A stretch of 64,000 nucleotides of DNA from Pleodorina starrii (lineage: Eukaryota; Chlorophyta; Chlorophyceae; Chlamydomonadales; Volvocaceae). The stretch is from NCBI GenBank assembly GCA_030267565.1, contig BRXU01000024.1:443001-507000 (forward strand), given 5' to 3'. Shown piece after piece: positions 23,701-37,200 of the stretch. Below the pieces are notes generated by a model that was given only the letters and a program-made list of their open reading frames with translations, searched no databases and was not told the origin of the DNA. Numbering within the stretch: the stretch's first letter is position 1; each line of letters begins with the position of its first letter. The position numbers and the translations under genes were made by a program.

Positions 23701-26700
23701 TGCCAGGCGGCAAGCGCCTCCTGCACAGCCTCCACACTCGTCGCTCCTGCAGCCACAAACGTACATGCACATAAGCGTGAGGACAAGGGCTATTGGTAAA
23801 TGCACGCCAAACGACGAATGACAGGGGTATTGTGAAACGTCGACAGATGGGCATTGCCATCGTACGCAAGAACCTTACGGTCAACACAGGCGCGCAGTAC
23901 ATGCGCCCGCGCCATCGTTTAAGGGGCCCCTTACACCTCCGCCGACCATTGCATCCACCGTCAAGACACCAAACCCTTCCGTCCAGCATGAGCAAGCAGA
24001 GCAGCAAAGCCCCACATATACGCAGCGGGTCCGGCAGGTTTCGTCGAATCTCCAGAACTGGACAATGCCCTGTCTGCGTTACATCTCTCTATGGGCCTGA
24101 CTGCTGCGAGCCCGCTCGACAGGCAGGCGCTTATCGCAGCCCAAAGCCCAAACTACCCACCCGCGTTGCAGAACTCCCGCCAGGCCGCCAGGGCCGTGGG
24201 CACGTCCTCCATGCTGACGCTGTACTCGGCGCGCAATGCGCTGAACCAGTCGGCCTCCAGCTTGTTCTTGACGCGCACCTCCTCCACCGCCAGCTCCGCC
24301 CGATCGCGCGCCTGCTTGCGCGGCGGCACAGCAGACGGACAAAGGGATCAGCACAGTAGTAAGCAACTCTACCACAGGCTAAAGCGCCGACAGAGGAACA
24401 ACAACAGTGCCCTTTTTATCCTGCAGTTGTGCAAGAGACATTACACACGCGCGTTGAATATTGAATTGTGGGTAATCGACATTGGCACAACCCCGGAAGC
24501 CTGCTGCACGCCTGACGTACGCAGGATTGCAGCTGCGCGAGTTGCAGCCCCCCGCCGGTGCCGATGCCTTGCCTGCATGACGCGTGACAGCCAGCGACTG
24601 AACTTCCATGTGCGGTAGCCCTTGGTCTGGATGGCGATTACTGCGCGCTTGACGCGTAGGAAATGCGCCCGCGCCGCGTGCATCCGCCAGGCGCTCTGGA
24701 ACACCACCGCTGCGGAGTGCCGGGCCGCCAGCTCCTTGTAGGCCAGGGTGGCCACTCGGGTGCGCCACAGGGCCTGTGCGAGCCGGGCCGGGACGGGTCG
24801 GGCAGGTAAGCCAGGGAAGGGAAAGGGGAACCGACGGCCAGGGGAGGGGCTTTAGGAAGATGAACAGCTCAGCGTGGGGAGGGGTCACGAATCCAGTGAA
24901 GTGGCCAATGCAAGCATTTTGCAAAGAGCGTTAGACGAAGTAGAGCCAATAGGGAGGTACGGCCGAGCCTCCGCGTACATGCCCACGTCTGTCCATGCCG
25001 TAGAGAATGTCCGTACATGTCCACGTCTGTCCGCGCTCATCCCAGGGACAAGGAGAACTTTCGAGAAGCGCCTTGAAACGATGCGGCCGAGAGGCCACGG
25101 GTTGTTCGGCTGCCAATGCACATGATGACATAACGAGCGGGATGTCCATTGCAGTGCAAAGGGGCAGACGTGTGCACGTCCATTGAATGGGTCAGGAAAG
25201 GTGGAAAATCGATGACACGCAGGCCTCTTGATTTCATGTGCGGTTGCGCATCGGGAGGCAGGCGCGCACCTGCATGACGTGCGCGGCACGCAGTACCCGC
25301 AGGTAGGCGACGCGGCAGCGGTACATCCGCCACCCGGACTGCACCGTAAGGACCGCGGCCTGCATGCGCGCCCACCTTCACAGCGGGGGCACACGGAGGG
25401 ATGAGAGTTGTAGATCCGCAACAGCAACGAAATGACCAGCACACAAACACCGTGGCAACTTGATCCAGCTGATACGGCAAGCGGCAGTGTATTTGGGTTG
25501 CAACGCTATGCCCCCGGCCGCGTGAAGCACCGGTTCCGCACTCCCTACCCTACTACGCCCCCTCGCAATGCCACGTCTCAGCGCATGCGCTCAGCAGGCA
25601 GTTTTGGAAAGGCCATCCGCCCCCTTTCACCCACCTGTCCTCCACGAGACCCAGCACACCCGGCCGGAAAAACACCTTAGTCCGGCCCAGCTGGTACTGC
25701 CCCGAGTGGAGCCCGAAGCGCTCCAGTAGGGTCAGGCAGACCTGAGTGAACGCAAGGGACGCCGCATCCGGCAATGGGGTTTTGTGGAGAGCGATCGAAG
25801 GTATGACAAGCAACGACCGCCCACTGCAGAAAAAGGTCGGCACGGCTGGCAGGAGTCGCTCAGGGTCGAATCGGGCGCACAACAAATCAGTAATCGCGCT
25901 CGCAGTTTACATATGGGCATTGCCCAAAGTTCCGCGCAGCCACAGCTCTGACAAGCAGCGGAATAACGCGACAAGCTGGCATCCGGAATGCGTCTTTGTG
26001 TAACAGCCCCGCAGCTGGTTCGAGGCCACTGGCCTCCCCACCTGCCGGCTGCCGACAGAGCCCTGTTGCCGCAGTAGCAGCTCCTGCTCCTCGGGAGGCA
26101 GCAGCAGGCTGTAGCGCGACGCGAAGTCCTCAAGCCGGTAGCGCGTGGGGAAGCCCGCTGCTGACACGCGCGCGACCTCCAGCACGCCGCAGCACCTGTC
26201 CGAACGCGGCGCCAGAAGCGGAGCCGGGAGGTTGAGTTGGGTGTCGGACCGCTCCAGGGAATGGTTTCCGTCAACTGTAAGTGTTCGCGTCTCCTGCCTT
26301 GGCGGCTCTCAGTGGGAATCAAACGTATCGCCTAGGGCTCTCCATCCCTTGGCCGCTGAAATACCGATGTGTTACCCGTGCCGACAACGGCGCCCTCACT
26401 CCAGCACCTTCCTGATCGAAAATGATACTGTAATCATGATAACGTACAGCACAAGCCAAGTGCCGAACAAAGACAGACGGCAATTGTACAGGCGGGTACT
26501 GTGGTGCGCAGGTTATTAACACCCTTAGGGAAGCAGGCCCAGCCCGGGCGAGGCGCTCACCGCAGCTGGTGCAGGGCCGCGACAGGGTCCATGTTGTTGG
26601 GCAGCAGCTGCGCGTTTGGCTTGATGCAGCGGACGAAGTGCAGCCCCGTGGTGTCCAGCTCGGACACCAGCTCGCGCAGCTGCTGTCCGAAGCGTGTGAT

Positions 26701-29700
26701 CACCTGCGGGGCGCCGGCGCGCGTGGCACCCCAACTTCGGACTCAATCACACCGGCCCAATGTATTTGGGGGCCGGGCATTCACAAACTGGCGGGCAAGG
26801 CGTGGCTTTTACGAAATGCGGGGGGTCCTTACATCAGTAAAACGTATCGAGGCATCTCGCGACTTAAGAAACCGGCAAGACAAGGGTGGTCTCTGAAAGC
26901 GCTTGGTCTCTGGGGATTTTGGACGTGCAGGCGCACCCACCGTCTGCCCCTTCTTCGTGCTCCGCTCCGTCTCCTCCTGGACGCCGGCGCCCAGCTCGGC
27001 CATGAGGGGCTTTGCGCTGCTGGCCATCAGCTGGACCAAGTCTGACAAGGGCAAGGGAGGGTCACACAAACACGTACCACAGAATCAATATGGTGACACC
27101 GAAACCTGCTCGGCAGGTACCACGAATAATTGCTAACGCCTCCTCGCGTGTGCAGGAAAACGAGTTACTGAGTCATATCTTTTGTCCACCGCGTCGGTTG
27201 CCTTATAACTAAATACAGATGGGGAGGAGGGAAAGCACAAAACAAGGCGCCCCCAACGGTCGCGTTCCCCGGATGCGCATCATGGCACAACCGTTGTCCT
27301 TCTCGAGAATCTCCCGCCAAACAGGCCGTACCCATGCTCAGCGTGTCCTTGTTCTTGTCCAGCAGCCCCGTGGTGTCGTACTGCACAGCGCCGGCGTAGT
27401 GCCGGATGATGAAGCTGCCGGGGACGCGTGGGTTGATGCCGAAGTGCGACCGCGAGCTGAGCGCCTCGAGCAGCTGCATGTGCAGCGTCGCATCGGTGGC
27501 GCGCGGGAACTTGCACTGCGAGTCCAGCACCGCCAGCATGCCCAGGCCCTGGGAGGGAGGAAAAGGAAGGGGAGCACACTTTGAATCAACGGAGTGCCGT
27601 TGAAAGTCGACGCGATGCCGCAACAGCCGCGCGTCGTGTACACAATCCTTACGGTGCGATTTCATGCCAAAGGGCGGTTTTTGATTGCTGGGAGGGCTGA
27701 ACAATGGTCGGCCTAGGAGTACACTTTACTGTCGGCGGAGCTCAGCCAAGATGGGGTCCATGTGTGGTGAACTCCCGCCTCGATAATGTGCGAATGTTTT
27801 TGCCAAAGACCACTGGGGTTGCTGCTGGAGGCTCTGTGGACTAGCAATCAAGAGCGAATGCATGGCTGACCCTGCTGTAACGATACAGCAAACATGTGCG
27901 CGTAGGAACAGAGTCCATAGCTTCTCACGCGATTGGCGAACGGGACTTTAGTGGATGGTTCAGTGCACCCACGACCCGCGCACAGTTGCACCCAGTACGC
28001 ACACGGGACACGCATACCCGGTAGGCAGCAGCTCAACCCCGCCCGGATAGATATATCGTACATGATCGACAGCCGGATAGGTACCTTTGGCGGCATCAAC
28101 TCGAATATGTCCACGCAGTCCTGGTTGTCGATGAACTCCACCTTGGTCCAGTCCACGCCCTCGCTCTCGTACTCCGTTTGCTCCAGCTTGAACAGGTGGT
28201 GCGTGAACTTCGCGAGCACAGGCATCCGGGCGAGGTTTTGTCGGGGGGAGGGGGCTGATGAGCTCAGTGCGGCCAGAAACGGAGGCCCAGCTGGCCATAA
28301 ATGGAAACCCGCGGCTCACGATATGGCGCCGGGGCGACTTGACCATGGAAGCAGACGCATAGGCACATACAGCGCGCAAGGACAACCACGAAGCACGCCC
28401 AGAAAGAGCACTACAACGTAATAAACTGTTGCGCGTGTCGGCAAGGCAGTTGACTGTGAGGGCGCCACGCCATGCCACGCAGCCATCCACAAGCCCCCAC
28501 CTAGCTCCCGCTCCAGCGCCGCACCCCACCTGCTGCTGCAGCCGCTCGTTGGCGTAGTTGATGCACAGCTGCTCAAAGCTATTGCGGTCGAACTGCTCGA
28601 ACCCGTAGATGTCCAGGATGGCGATGTACAGTCCGGACGTGGCCTTGCCTACCGGGGCGGGATACCAAGGCCCAGGGGGCAGGGGGCGGGGAAAACCGAT
28701 AATAAAAAAACCGCAGCGATGGCACGGAGGCGACGTTGGGGAGTCGACCCAACAATAGATACTAAACACGTACCAATACAATTTGGCCTACGATCTGGGA
28801 GGGGAGCCGGTGAGCTGGTGCGCCGCAGCAGGCAGACTCACCAGCGCTGAGGCGCGCGTTGATGCGCACAACCACCCAGTTGAAGACGGCCGAGTAGATC
28901 GCCTTGGCGAGGGAGTTCCGCGCCTCCACTGCGTCGCTCACCTGAGCGGGGGGAGTCAAAGCGCCTGTTCGATGAGGGAGCCTTGCCGCTGGCTAGGCCC
29001 AGGTCCACGCGCCCGGCTTCCTAACTAGCGCCGGCTTATACACCGTATAGGCACGTCCGCTTAAGACTGCAGACCATGCGAGCATGCCACGGGCCACAAC
29101 GTGGTGGTGAATCACCCAAGGCCGCGGCATTTCCCAAGGTCCGGCTTTGCCTATTTGTGTGATCGGACCGGTACGGCATTGCACAAGTGAGCAGCGGGTC
29201 CCAGCCGGTGCGCCCACGGCGAGTCCGGCGCGGCAGGCCACGGCGGCGCACCTTGAGCAGCTTGATCACGACCTCCCCGGGCGCAATGATGCGGCGCGTG
29301 GTGAGGGCCGTGATGAGCGCCTCTTGCGACCAGCCCAGCAGCGCGGCGGCGTTCCCCAGGGCAGGCGTTTGGCGGACCTGCGAGTCCGGCAAATGTACCT
29401 TTGTCAAAGGGCCGATGTATGACTGCAGCATGCGTGGCGCGATTCATCATATTCGCTCGCTCGCCAGTGACCATGCGGACAGAAGCAAGGGCCCCCTGTA
29501 CGGCGATAGTAACGTTTCAACAAGTGCCCCAAGGGCCATGCCTAACGAGGCGCCGCCACGGTCCGGGATGGGCCCACTGGGCCCCTCCGCTCGACCCAAG
29601 GCTTTGCGCACATGTTGTATCTGCATGCCCTGCACACTTGCTTCTGCAGGCCCCAGGAACGCCCAGATCCATCCCAAGCTTCTTGTTTCATTACATTGCG

Positions 29701-32560
29701 GCAGTTCGTGGGCGCCCTTCCCTCGCCGTGCCGTACCGCGGAAATGCCCCCCCTGCCTCGTGACATGGCTTCCGCGGCCGAGGGTACGCAGCATGCAAGC
29801 GCCAGCGCCCACATGCAGCATGCAGCTCCCCACGTAGCTGGCTTCATCCGGGGGCAACGCCGCTGCGACCATTCTGCGTACCAGAATGCTAGGTTTTCTG
29901 TACTGTTCTTGGTTAACATCGAATCGACCCCCAGACCGTTGGGCGCTTGGCTCAGGCCCGTCTTTTTCCCGACCCCTGGCCTGCGGCCCGACCCACCCAC
30001 CTTGGTGCTATCCCCAGTGCCGCTCTCCTCGAACTCGATGTTGCCCAGCCAGAGCAGCCCGCTGAGCAGCTTGAACAGCATCGTCTGCGTCTCCGCATCC
30101 ACTCCAATATCCGCAAGCGCGCGCCGAACTACGCGAAAATCCGCCGCGTCGTCGACGCCCGCGATGTCGTAGCAGCCACTCTGGAGGGGGCACCGGGTCG
30201 GGGTGCGGTTTCACACGGTCCCCGTGCAGCCAACCATTCTGCGCACCAGCACCTCATCTTTTAGCCTGGACAGGAGCAATCGGCTGCGCAAACGGCAACT
30301 GCCGCCGCCGCCCACTGCGCGCCAAGTTCCGCAGCCGCGGCTCTTGCATCCTCCGTTCCTCCCCCAACATACACACCTGCGCCAAGAAGTGGAAGTCCTG
30401 CGGCTTCGCGGGCAGCCGCATCGCCTGCCGCTCCTCCTCCGTAACGCCGCGCACCAGCTGGTAGAAGATGTGGAACGAGCGCTCGCCTTTCAGCTGCGGC
30501 ACACGGCAGGAAACATGGCGCCGAGGGCCCGCAGGCCAGGCCGGGTCACGTGATGTAGCACCGACTGAGGTTTGGGGACCTCAACCTAACGAAAACAATC
30601 GCTAACGCTCATTAGTGAGGTTAGCACCAGCTCCAACATTGACTGAAAATGCAGGCGCAGCTGCCAGATCCCGTGTCGCCAGCGGACCGAAAGTTAAGTG
30701 CCCCGCCCCGGCGCCGCTTTCGCGCACCTGCAGCACCACCCTGCTCTTCTCCAGGAGGTACGTTTTGATGGTGGCGCCACAGATATGGTGGCTGCCGTTA
30801 AAGTGGATCTGGATGAGCTTCCCAAACCGCGAGCTGTTGTGGTTACGCAGCGTCTTAGCGTTACCGAAAGCCTCCAGAATAGGGTTGGTCTGCGGAGCAG
30901 TGGCGCCGATCGATAAGCAGGTGCTGGAGCACTGCCAAGCGCTCTTGGCGCCAGCGGCTTCGGGGCTCAACTTGCAAGCCCCGCACCAATCAGGGGGGGT
31001 GTACGGGGGGCCACGGGGGCGACATGGACGGCTTAAGCTCTTCGTCCAAATTGTCTATTGGTGCCGCACTCACCTCCAGCACCTGGTCCTCTACGCCCGT
31101 CCCACCCGCCAGCGTAGCAAAATACTGCATGGCCTTCTTGGTCGTCTCCGTCTTCCCTGCGAACAAGTTTGCCACCCGCCATTCGCATATTTCCACACGC
31201 GCGCGCTTGCAATTGCTCTGATGGCTACCATGCCCCACGTGGTCAGGCCTACTGGGAAGGCGTTTTTAAGGCGTCTCGCCCTAACCGCGCCACAGCGGAG
31301 CTACGCCTTGCGGGGACATCGGGGTCAACCTCGGGCTCCAGCAGACTCTACTCGATCCTACATGTACCCATGCCCTCTACGTGATGCGCTGATGCCACAT
31401 CCGCGCTGCTTCACTGAAGAACCCCCGCAGACTCCCCGCACAGGCCCTCACCGGCGCCGCTCTCCCCGCTGACAACGAGGCTTTGGCTGCACTTGTTCCG
31501 GAGCATCTGCCGGAAAGCCGCCGCAGCCACCATGTAGATGTGCGGCGGCAGTGTCGTTACCGACTCCCGTGCCGCCTCTACGACGGGGTCCAACGACATT
31601 GCGTCATAGTTTGGGAGCCGGTGGCTGGAAAGGCAGTTAACTTTAAACCCGAGCCGCTCGAAGTGAGCTCCGATCATCGCAAGTTATAGTTTGCGCCCTG
31701 CTCGCAATGGTCGGCGGGCGGCGTACAGACGACTATGCCTGCGCTGGTAACAACAGCGTGCATACGGAAAGCTGGGCCCCCCCTTCCCAGCCTTCCCACC
31801 TCCACGCACACAACAAGTACAAATGACAGCCCCCAACCACATGCACACCCTTGATGCCCGCCCTCCACCACCCGCCCCACCGCCCGCGCTCACGTTTGTA
31901 CTCGGAGGCCACCTCCGGCGTGTAAAGCGGGAGCGCCTTGCATGGATTCAGGGCGATCAAGACGGGGCCGGCCCACGTGTAAATGTGGTCGAGCTTGTAC
32001 CTGTGGGCACGGCAGGCAGCCTGTTTCGTGAGCAGCAGCTGTTGGTGCCGACAGCAGTCCTGGGGGCATTGACAGACGCAGACTCTGTGGCACACTATCG
32101 TCCCCAGTGGAGGCCTCCAGGCGCGAAGGTGAAGGAACCAGGCGAACGCTTCCACCACCGTGCCGTGAAACGGCACGAAGCCGGTGGTATGCATGTGCCC
32201 AGGAAAGAAGTACAAACTCCTTTATAGTGCTTTCCATGAGAATCTATATTTCTTCGACAGTCCGCGCTCCACCCTAGCAGGCCTCAGACAACGTCGATCA
32301 GCAGTAGCCCACCTGTGCCCAAGATTGTACAAGATGCCAGGCTCGTTCAGGAAAGAAAGCTGGACAACATCTGGTATACCATCCTGTATTACTGGATTGG
32401 CTGGCACCACCAGGTCCGTGCTCACAGTCAGAGTAGCTGCTCCAACTTGAATTGTTATGGTCCCATCATCCAGCAGCGACACAAGGTCTCCTTGCTGCCA
32501 TTTTGTTGCATGCTCCCGATAAAAAACCTTTGCCCCGCGACCGAGCCCGGCCAACTCCAT
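20702..32560 (-). CDS. Class VIII myosin heavy chain with extended tail
   Basis: Actin-based motor. Exons (minus): 32560-32313, 32000-31894, 31577-31452, 31156-31074, 30889-30728, 30493-30377, 30180-30001, 29377-29252, 28941-28842, 28648-28530, 28207-28085, 27548-27332, 27041-26941, 26703-26561, 26195-26042, 25741-25635, 25375-25270, 24773-24573, 24311-24161, 23746-23391, 23141-22995, 22656-21759, 21529-21383, 21036-20702; about 1517 aa. Motor, residues 1-740: P-loop GESGAGKTET split by intron 3, switch [10 protein letters not shown], switch [12 protein letters not shown], actin-binding HFVRCIKPN, converter-end [11 protein letters not shown]-like helices follow ([30 protein letters not shown]), then an Ala/Pro-rich stretch, a short coiled coil (about 1010-1058) and a disordered region with TQT motifs. 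The near-C-terminal block [18 protein letters not shown]...[17 protein letters not shown] matches the plant myosin VIII tail (FLVEVKSGQVE...RLKQMFETWKKDY), which decides the class. Land-plant myosin VIII is about 1150 aa, so this tail is enlarged. Intron 18 appears GC-AG. Confidence 0.92.
22170..22464 (-). other. Five spaced TQT-like motifs in the myosin VIII tail (candidate LC8 sites)
   Basis: Within exon 22, at about residues 1125-1220, the peptides [35 protein letters not shown] and VATETDVEV recur about every 20-30 residues in an otherwise Ala/Pro/Ser-rich, probably disordered stretch. TQT is the anchor of the motif bound by the dynein light chain LC8 (DYNLL), which is also a myosin V subunit in animals. 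Repeats of this kind are typical of multivalent LC8 partners. Binding is inference. Confidence 0.6.
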
Positions 32561-33481
32561 TTTTCGTGATAACTACTACGCTTCGCGCGCAGACGCAGTT
32601 CCAGCTGCTCGAGTATACAGCTTTAACATGTCAAATGGCAAAGGCGAAACCTTTAAATGCATCGCCAACAAAACGTTAGGCCTGAACAACTCAGATAGAG
32701 GGGCCTTCACATGCTAACCGTGGCATATATTAGGGCGCGGTAATCTGGACCCCGTTTCAGCATTCTTGTCATACAATAAAAGGCGAGGGATGCGAAGACC
32801 AGGGACCAGCCTTCGCGCTGTACGACGGTTCCACAACGATAAAACGGCCCCAGGAGACACCCTCGGAGGGCCGAACGCTGAAGCCAATTACATAAGCGGA
32901 GGTCTTTAAATGTTTCACAATTCCAGATTAAGGGTGTAAGACGTCCTGCGCGCATGGAGCACAGGATGGGAGCAGGAGGAGGCAGGTGGTCAACAAGGGC
33001 GTTCCTGGGCACTAGCACGACAAGTCGGACAGTGGGCCTAAAGTGACGGTACAAGATATATTGCGGTCATAACGAGCGGACATTGCTTGCACGTCTTACG
33101 CAGTGCCTTTAACAGGATGCCGGGAGCCCGGAACAGTACTGTCTGGCAACGGACAACCGACCAACATCGCGACTCGCCTCGCGCCTTGTCCAGCTGTCTC
33201 ATTCCCTAATGCTGAAGGCCTTTGTAGCATTCAGTGTAGTACACGCTTTTTTGTGATGGATTGAATGCAATAGCGCACCAAGACGCTTCTCCTTAGACTC
33301 AACCATCAAGATACATCAACTTTGGGCCCAACCCACATTGTCTGCGTTCAGAAGCTCTTGAAATTAGGCTATCTGTTAGAAGGGTCCGCTTGAAGTTGGC
33401 CATCGTTAGGGTGGCCGGTGCAAGGGCAAGCAGCGGAAGTGGCCACGACATGAAAACGTAACACGGACGGTTTAGTTTCCC
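32561..33481. promoter_or_regulatory. Divergent intergenic region between myosin VIII and MBO2
   Basis: A 0.9 kb gap separates the start codons of two divergently transcribed genes, so both promoters and 5' UTRs should lie here. I see no convincing TATA box or shared motif. The region is less GC-rich than the genes. No exon was recognised. Confidence 0.55.
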
Positions 33482-34221
33482 ATGGAAGGGGAAGAGGTGT
33501 CCCTTTTGGAGGACGTGACGACAAGCGAGGCATTCAAGGCAAGCTGTTCTGCCCACGGCACGTAAAGCATCTCAGCAGACCTTAATTTGCAATCCCTTGC
33601 TCTATATAGGTCCTTAATGACCTACTTGCAGCTCGAGAAATCAAACCGGAGCAGGCCGATGCAGCAAAGGCCAAATACACTTTGCTCCATGGCGCTCTTG
33701 TCAAGGCGCTTCAGGTAGAGATCGCCTGTACAAGCTGTACTTGCCATGGAATTTGGGCATTTGCAGGCGCAGCTGACATGCCGCGCCCTCTTCCGGCCCC
33801 GCACAGACGGAGAAGGACCTGCTCTTGCAGGCCAAGGCGCTGAAACGGCAGAAGGAGGTGCGTAGTGAGCCGTCGGGTTGTGCAACCATCCGACTGCAGC
33901 GACTCTTCCAGAGGTTGTGCCCGTCGGGGGGGCGCGGGGGCTAGGGTTTCGTGCTGGAAGCAGCGAGCAGCAAGGCCTGGTATCGTGCTGCGGGCACGTA
34001 GCAGCCATATGCACGCTTCGTACAAACGTAAGCGCATGCAGTCATCTTAGGACTTTGTTCACGCAACCACAATGGCCAGTAGACGCAACACAGTTTATCT
34101 GCTGAGAACTGTGTTGTGAAATGATGTCCCGCAAACAGCACTGCCTCGCAAACCCTTCGCCCTAGCCCAGCCTTCCCGCCTACGCCCCGCTCCCACCACG
34201 ACCCCCCCCCCGCCCATGCTT

Positions 34222-34257
<36 letters not shown>

Positions 34258-37200
34258 CAGGATCAGGACGTGGCTCTGGCCGGAGCCGGCGGCCTGCCCG
34301 GCATCGGTGTGGGCGCGGATGACATCGATCAGCTGCGGGAGGACGTGGAGGCGGCTCTGGGGGAGGCTGCGCTGGCGCAGGAGCGGCAGCAGCTGCTGCA
34401 GCTCGAGGTGCGCATCGGGACGGAGGCGGAGCCCCGGAGGCTCGGATGAGGGGGGCGCGGATGAGGGGACCTCGGATGAGGGGGGGCCGCACATGTCCGT
34501 GTAATAATCAGCCCAGCACTATGCGATCCAGCAAGTCACGCATTGGGCGTTGCGTGATGGGTGGGAGCCCGAAACCGGGACCGGGGGCTCCACTCTCGGG
34601 CAAAGGGCCGCGTGACGGCCTTTTTGTGACACAGTTCCGCATCTGCGGCGCGGCACGGCGTGCGGATGGCTGGAACTCGTACGGGGCCCAAAAGCTGTGC
34701 AATTCAGCCTCCGGGCGGCCTTCGAAGGCATGCGGGGCTGGGCCATCCATGGCTTGATGATCGTATCAGTACGGCGGCGGGCGTCGCCGGGTAGGGGCAG
34801 GTTGGTGAGCAGTCTCTTGTACATCGCTGCTGCAAGGTGGCCGCGCTCCGCGTCGCCACGAATGAATGCGTCCCCGCCGGCGCGGGCATCCGAACGGGAA
34901 AACTGGAGCTAGCAGCAGTTGCAGCGTGCCAACCCTGTCCCGTTAAGGATGGCGTGAGTTGCCGCCCCCGGTCTCGCTCGTCAATGCGGCGTGAATGCGA
35001 GTGGTGGGCACTGAGAAGGCAGACGACTCTGCCGCGTTCCCAACCCCTCGCGCGGTGCCGGTTGCTCCTGCGGGGCGCTGCGGCGGGAGGGAGCCTGTGG
35101 ACCGGCTGCACTGTGGAGTGGCGCGCACAGCAAAAACTGCTGAGACGCCAGCAGCTGCCGCAGCTGAGGCTGGAGGCGCGGACTGGCACCAGGGGTTGGA
35201 GTCTCTGTCTCACACGAGGCGAGCTGGGTCGATGGAAAGACCGGTGTGGTGCTGTGACGCGGCAGGGCGGCAGATCCATGGTCGAATGGGCCCCCAGCAG
35301 TCGGCAGACAGCCGCTCAGCAGCAGATGTCCCCCCATCCCCTCGCTGCCCCTCAGGTGACCGACCTGCAGCGGCAGCGCAACGAGCTGGGTGCCCGCATG
35401 GAGGAGCTGGCTTCGGAGCACGCGGCGGCGCTGCAGCCGCTCATTGTGCAGGCGCGGGGGGAGGCGGCGACGCTGACGGAGGAGCTCGAGGAGGAGCGGC
35501 GGAGGGTGGAGGCGGCGAGGCAGGAGCTGGACGACGCTAGGTGTGGGGGGGGGTTGCATGCGGGGGAGAGGGCGGGGTCGGGGCTGGGTTGGGTGAAGGG
35601 AAAGCAAGCGGAGCGAAGCGGTGACCAGATGGAATCGGGTGGATGGAAGCGAGTGGGCAGGTGTGGGCGGCCGGTGAGGGGTGGAGGGGTGGATACGGCG
35701 AGGGAGGCAGTCAGGCGGGGAAGCTGAGCCGAGCCTGGTGGTGGCTGCGGCTGGGGAAATGGGGGGAGGGAAAGGGTCGTTGTTGGCATTGCGGTTCTGG
35801 GTTAGGAGGGTCATCCACGTAGAGGCCGTTCGGGAGGTCGCGAACAGGGGGCGAAATCAGCAGGGGGCGTCCAGTCATGCGTGCCCAAGGGCCCGTCGCG
35901 GTGCTGGTGCTGGCGTCGGTGGAGTTGCTAATGGGTATGTTGGAATATAAAGGATCAACAGTACAAGAGTAATGTTCGGGTAATGAGGGACTCTCGCGGG
36001 AAGCCCCGCGCTGAGGACTTGTGGCACGATCAAGCCTCGCAGCGGCTGGACAGGCCTCCGAGAGCCGCCACGCCGCGTACCTGTCAGTCCGCTGGTACCC
36101 CACCCCCGCATATCTACACACAAGTCCCTCGCCGTGAGCAGGCCTCGCACATGCAGCACCCCCCCCCCCGTTCACGGGCTCCGGCCTATACGTGGATAAC
36201 CCCCCGCGGCCTTCCTAACGCCGTGTTCTGTGCTCGGGGCGGTCACAGCGTTGCCCGGCAAGTACAGGGCAGGCCGAGCTGTCGCGGAGTGGGCTTGTTA
36301 CTCTGATCGGCCTCGCCGGGCGGCTCCCAAACACCCCTCCCTCTCTTCCGGTGCTCCAAACACCCCTCCCAAACACCCCGTACTCTACCCCTGCCATACC
36401 CCCTCCCCTTACCGACCTGCCATCCCAGGGCCCGTCTTGCGTCCGTTCAGTTGGATCTTGGCTCCCTGTCCGAGTCCAAGGCGGTGGAGCGAGCCAACCT
36501 GGTCAGGATTGACCCGCTGCCGGACAAGGCGCGGAGACAGGCGGACGCGGTGGGGTCCATACTCAAGAGCGTGCAGGTAGGGAGGCGGCAGGTGCTAGGC
36601 GGGGGCCGGCGGGGTAGTGGGTTGGAGCGTGCGATTGTGGCACTCTTTCTGGACAGCGAAGCTCCCTGGGGACGGAGCGGCGGCGCTCCCGGTAGCAGCG
36701 GCGCCCCAGCCTCTTCCAGCTAGGCAGGTATTGCTGTGCGGCTGGGTGCTGGCTGACAGGTTCAGGGCTGGCTGGCTGCCACCCCTGGCAACCGTCCAAC
36801 CCAGACCAACCCGTCACGCCCCTCATTTGCCCCGTCTGTCAGTCTGTCAGTCTTCCCCCATCGGACTGTTCTGTTGGACTCACTCCCTTGCTCTGCCTCT
36901 CCCGCTCAGGTCCAGCTGGACTCCATGAACGTTCGCTACGCGGAGCACGAGTCCCAGTTCCGCTCCGCCTCCAGCCGGGAGCACGAGCTGCAAGAGGAGC
37001 ACGGAAAGATGCTGGTGGCGCTGGACAGGGGGAGGGTGCAGGTGGGCTTAGGAGGGGGGTGTTAGGGGTGGCACGGATAACACCGCAGCGGAGAAACGGA
37101 GGCGGGCTGGGGGTGTGGCTGGGGACGGGCATGGGGTGGGTGTTTCGTACACAAGGAAGGCAGGGACCCAACACAGACAAGCGCGAACAGGAGCGGGTGA

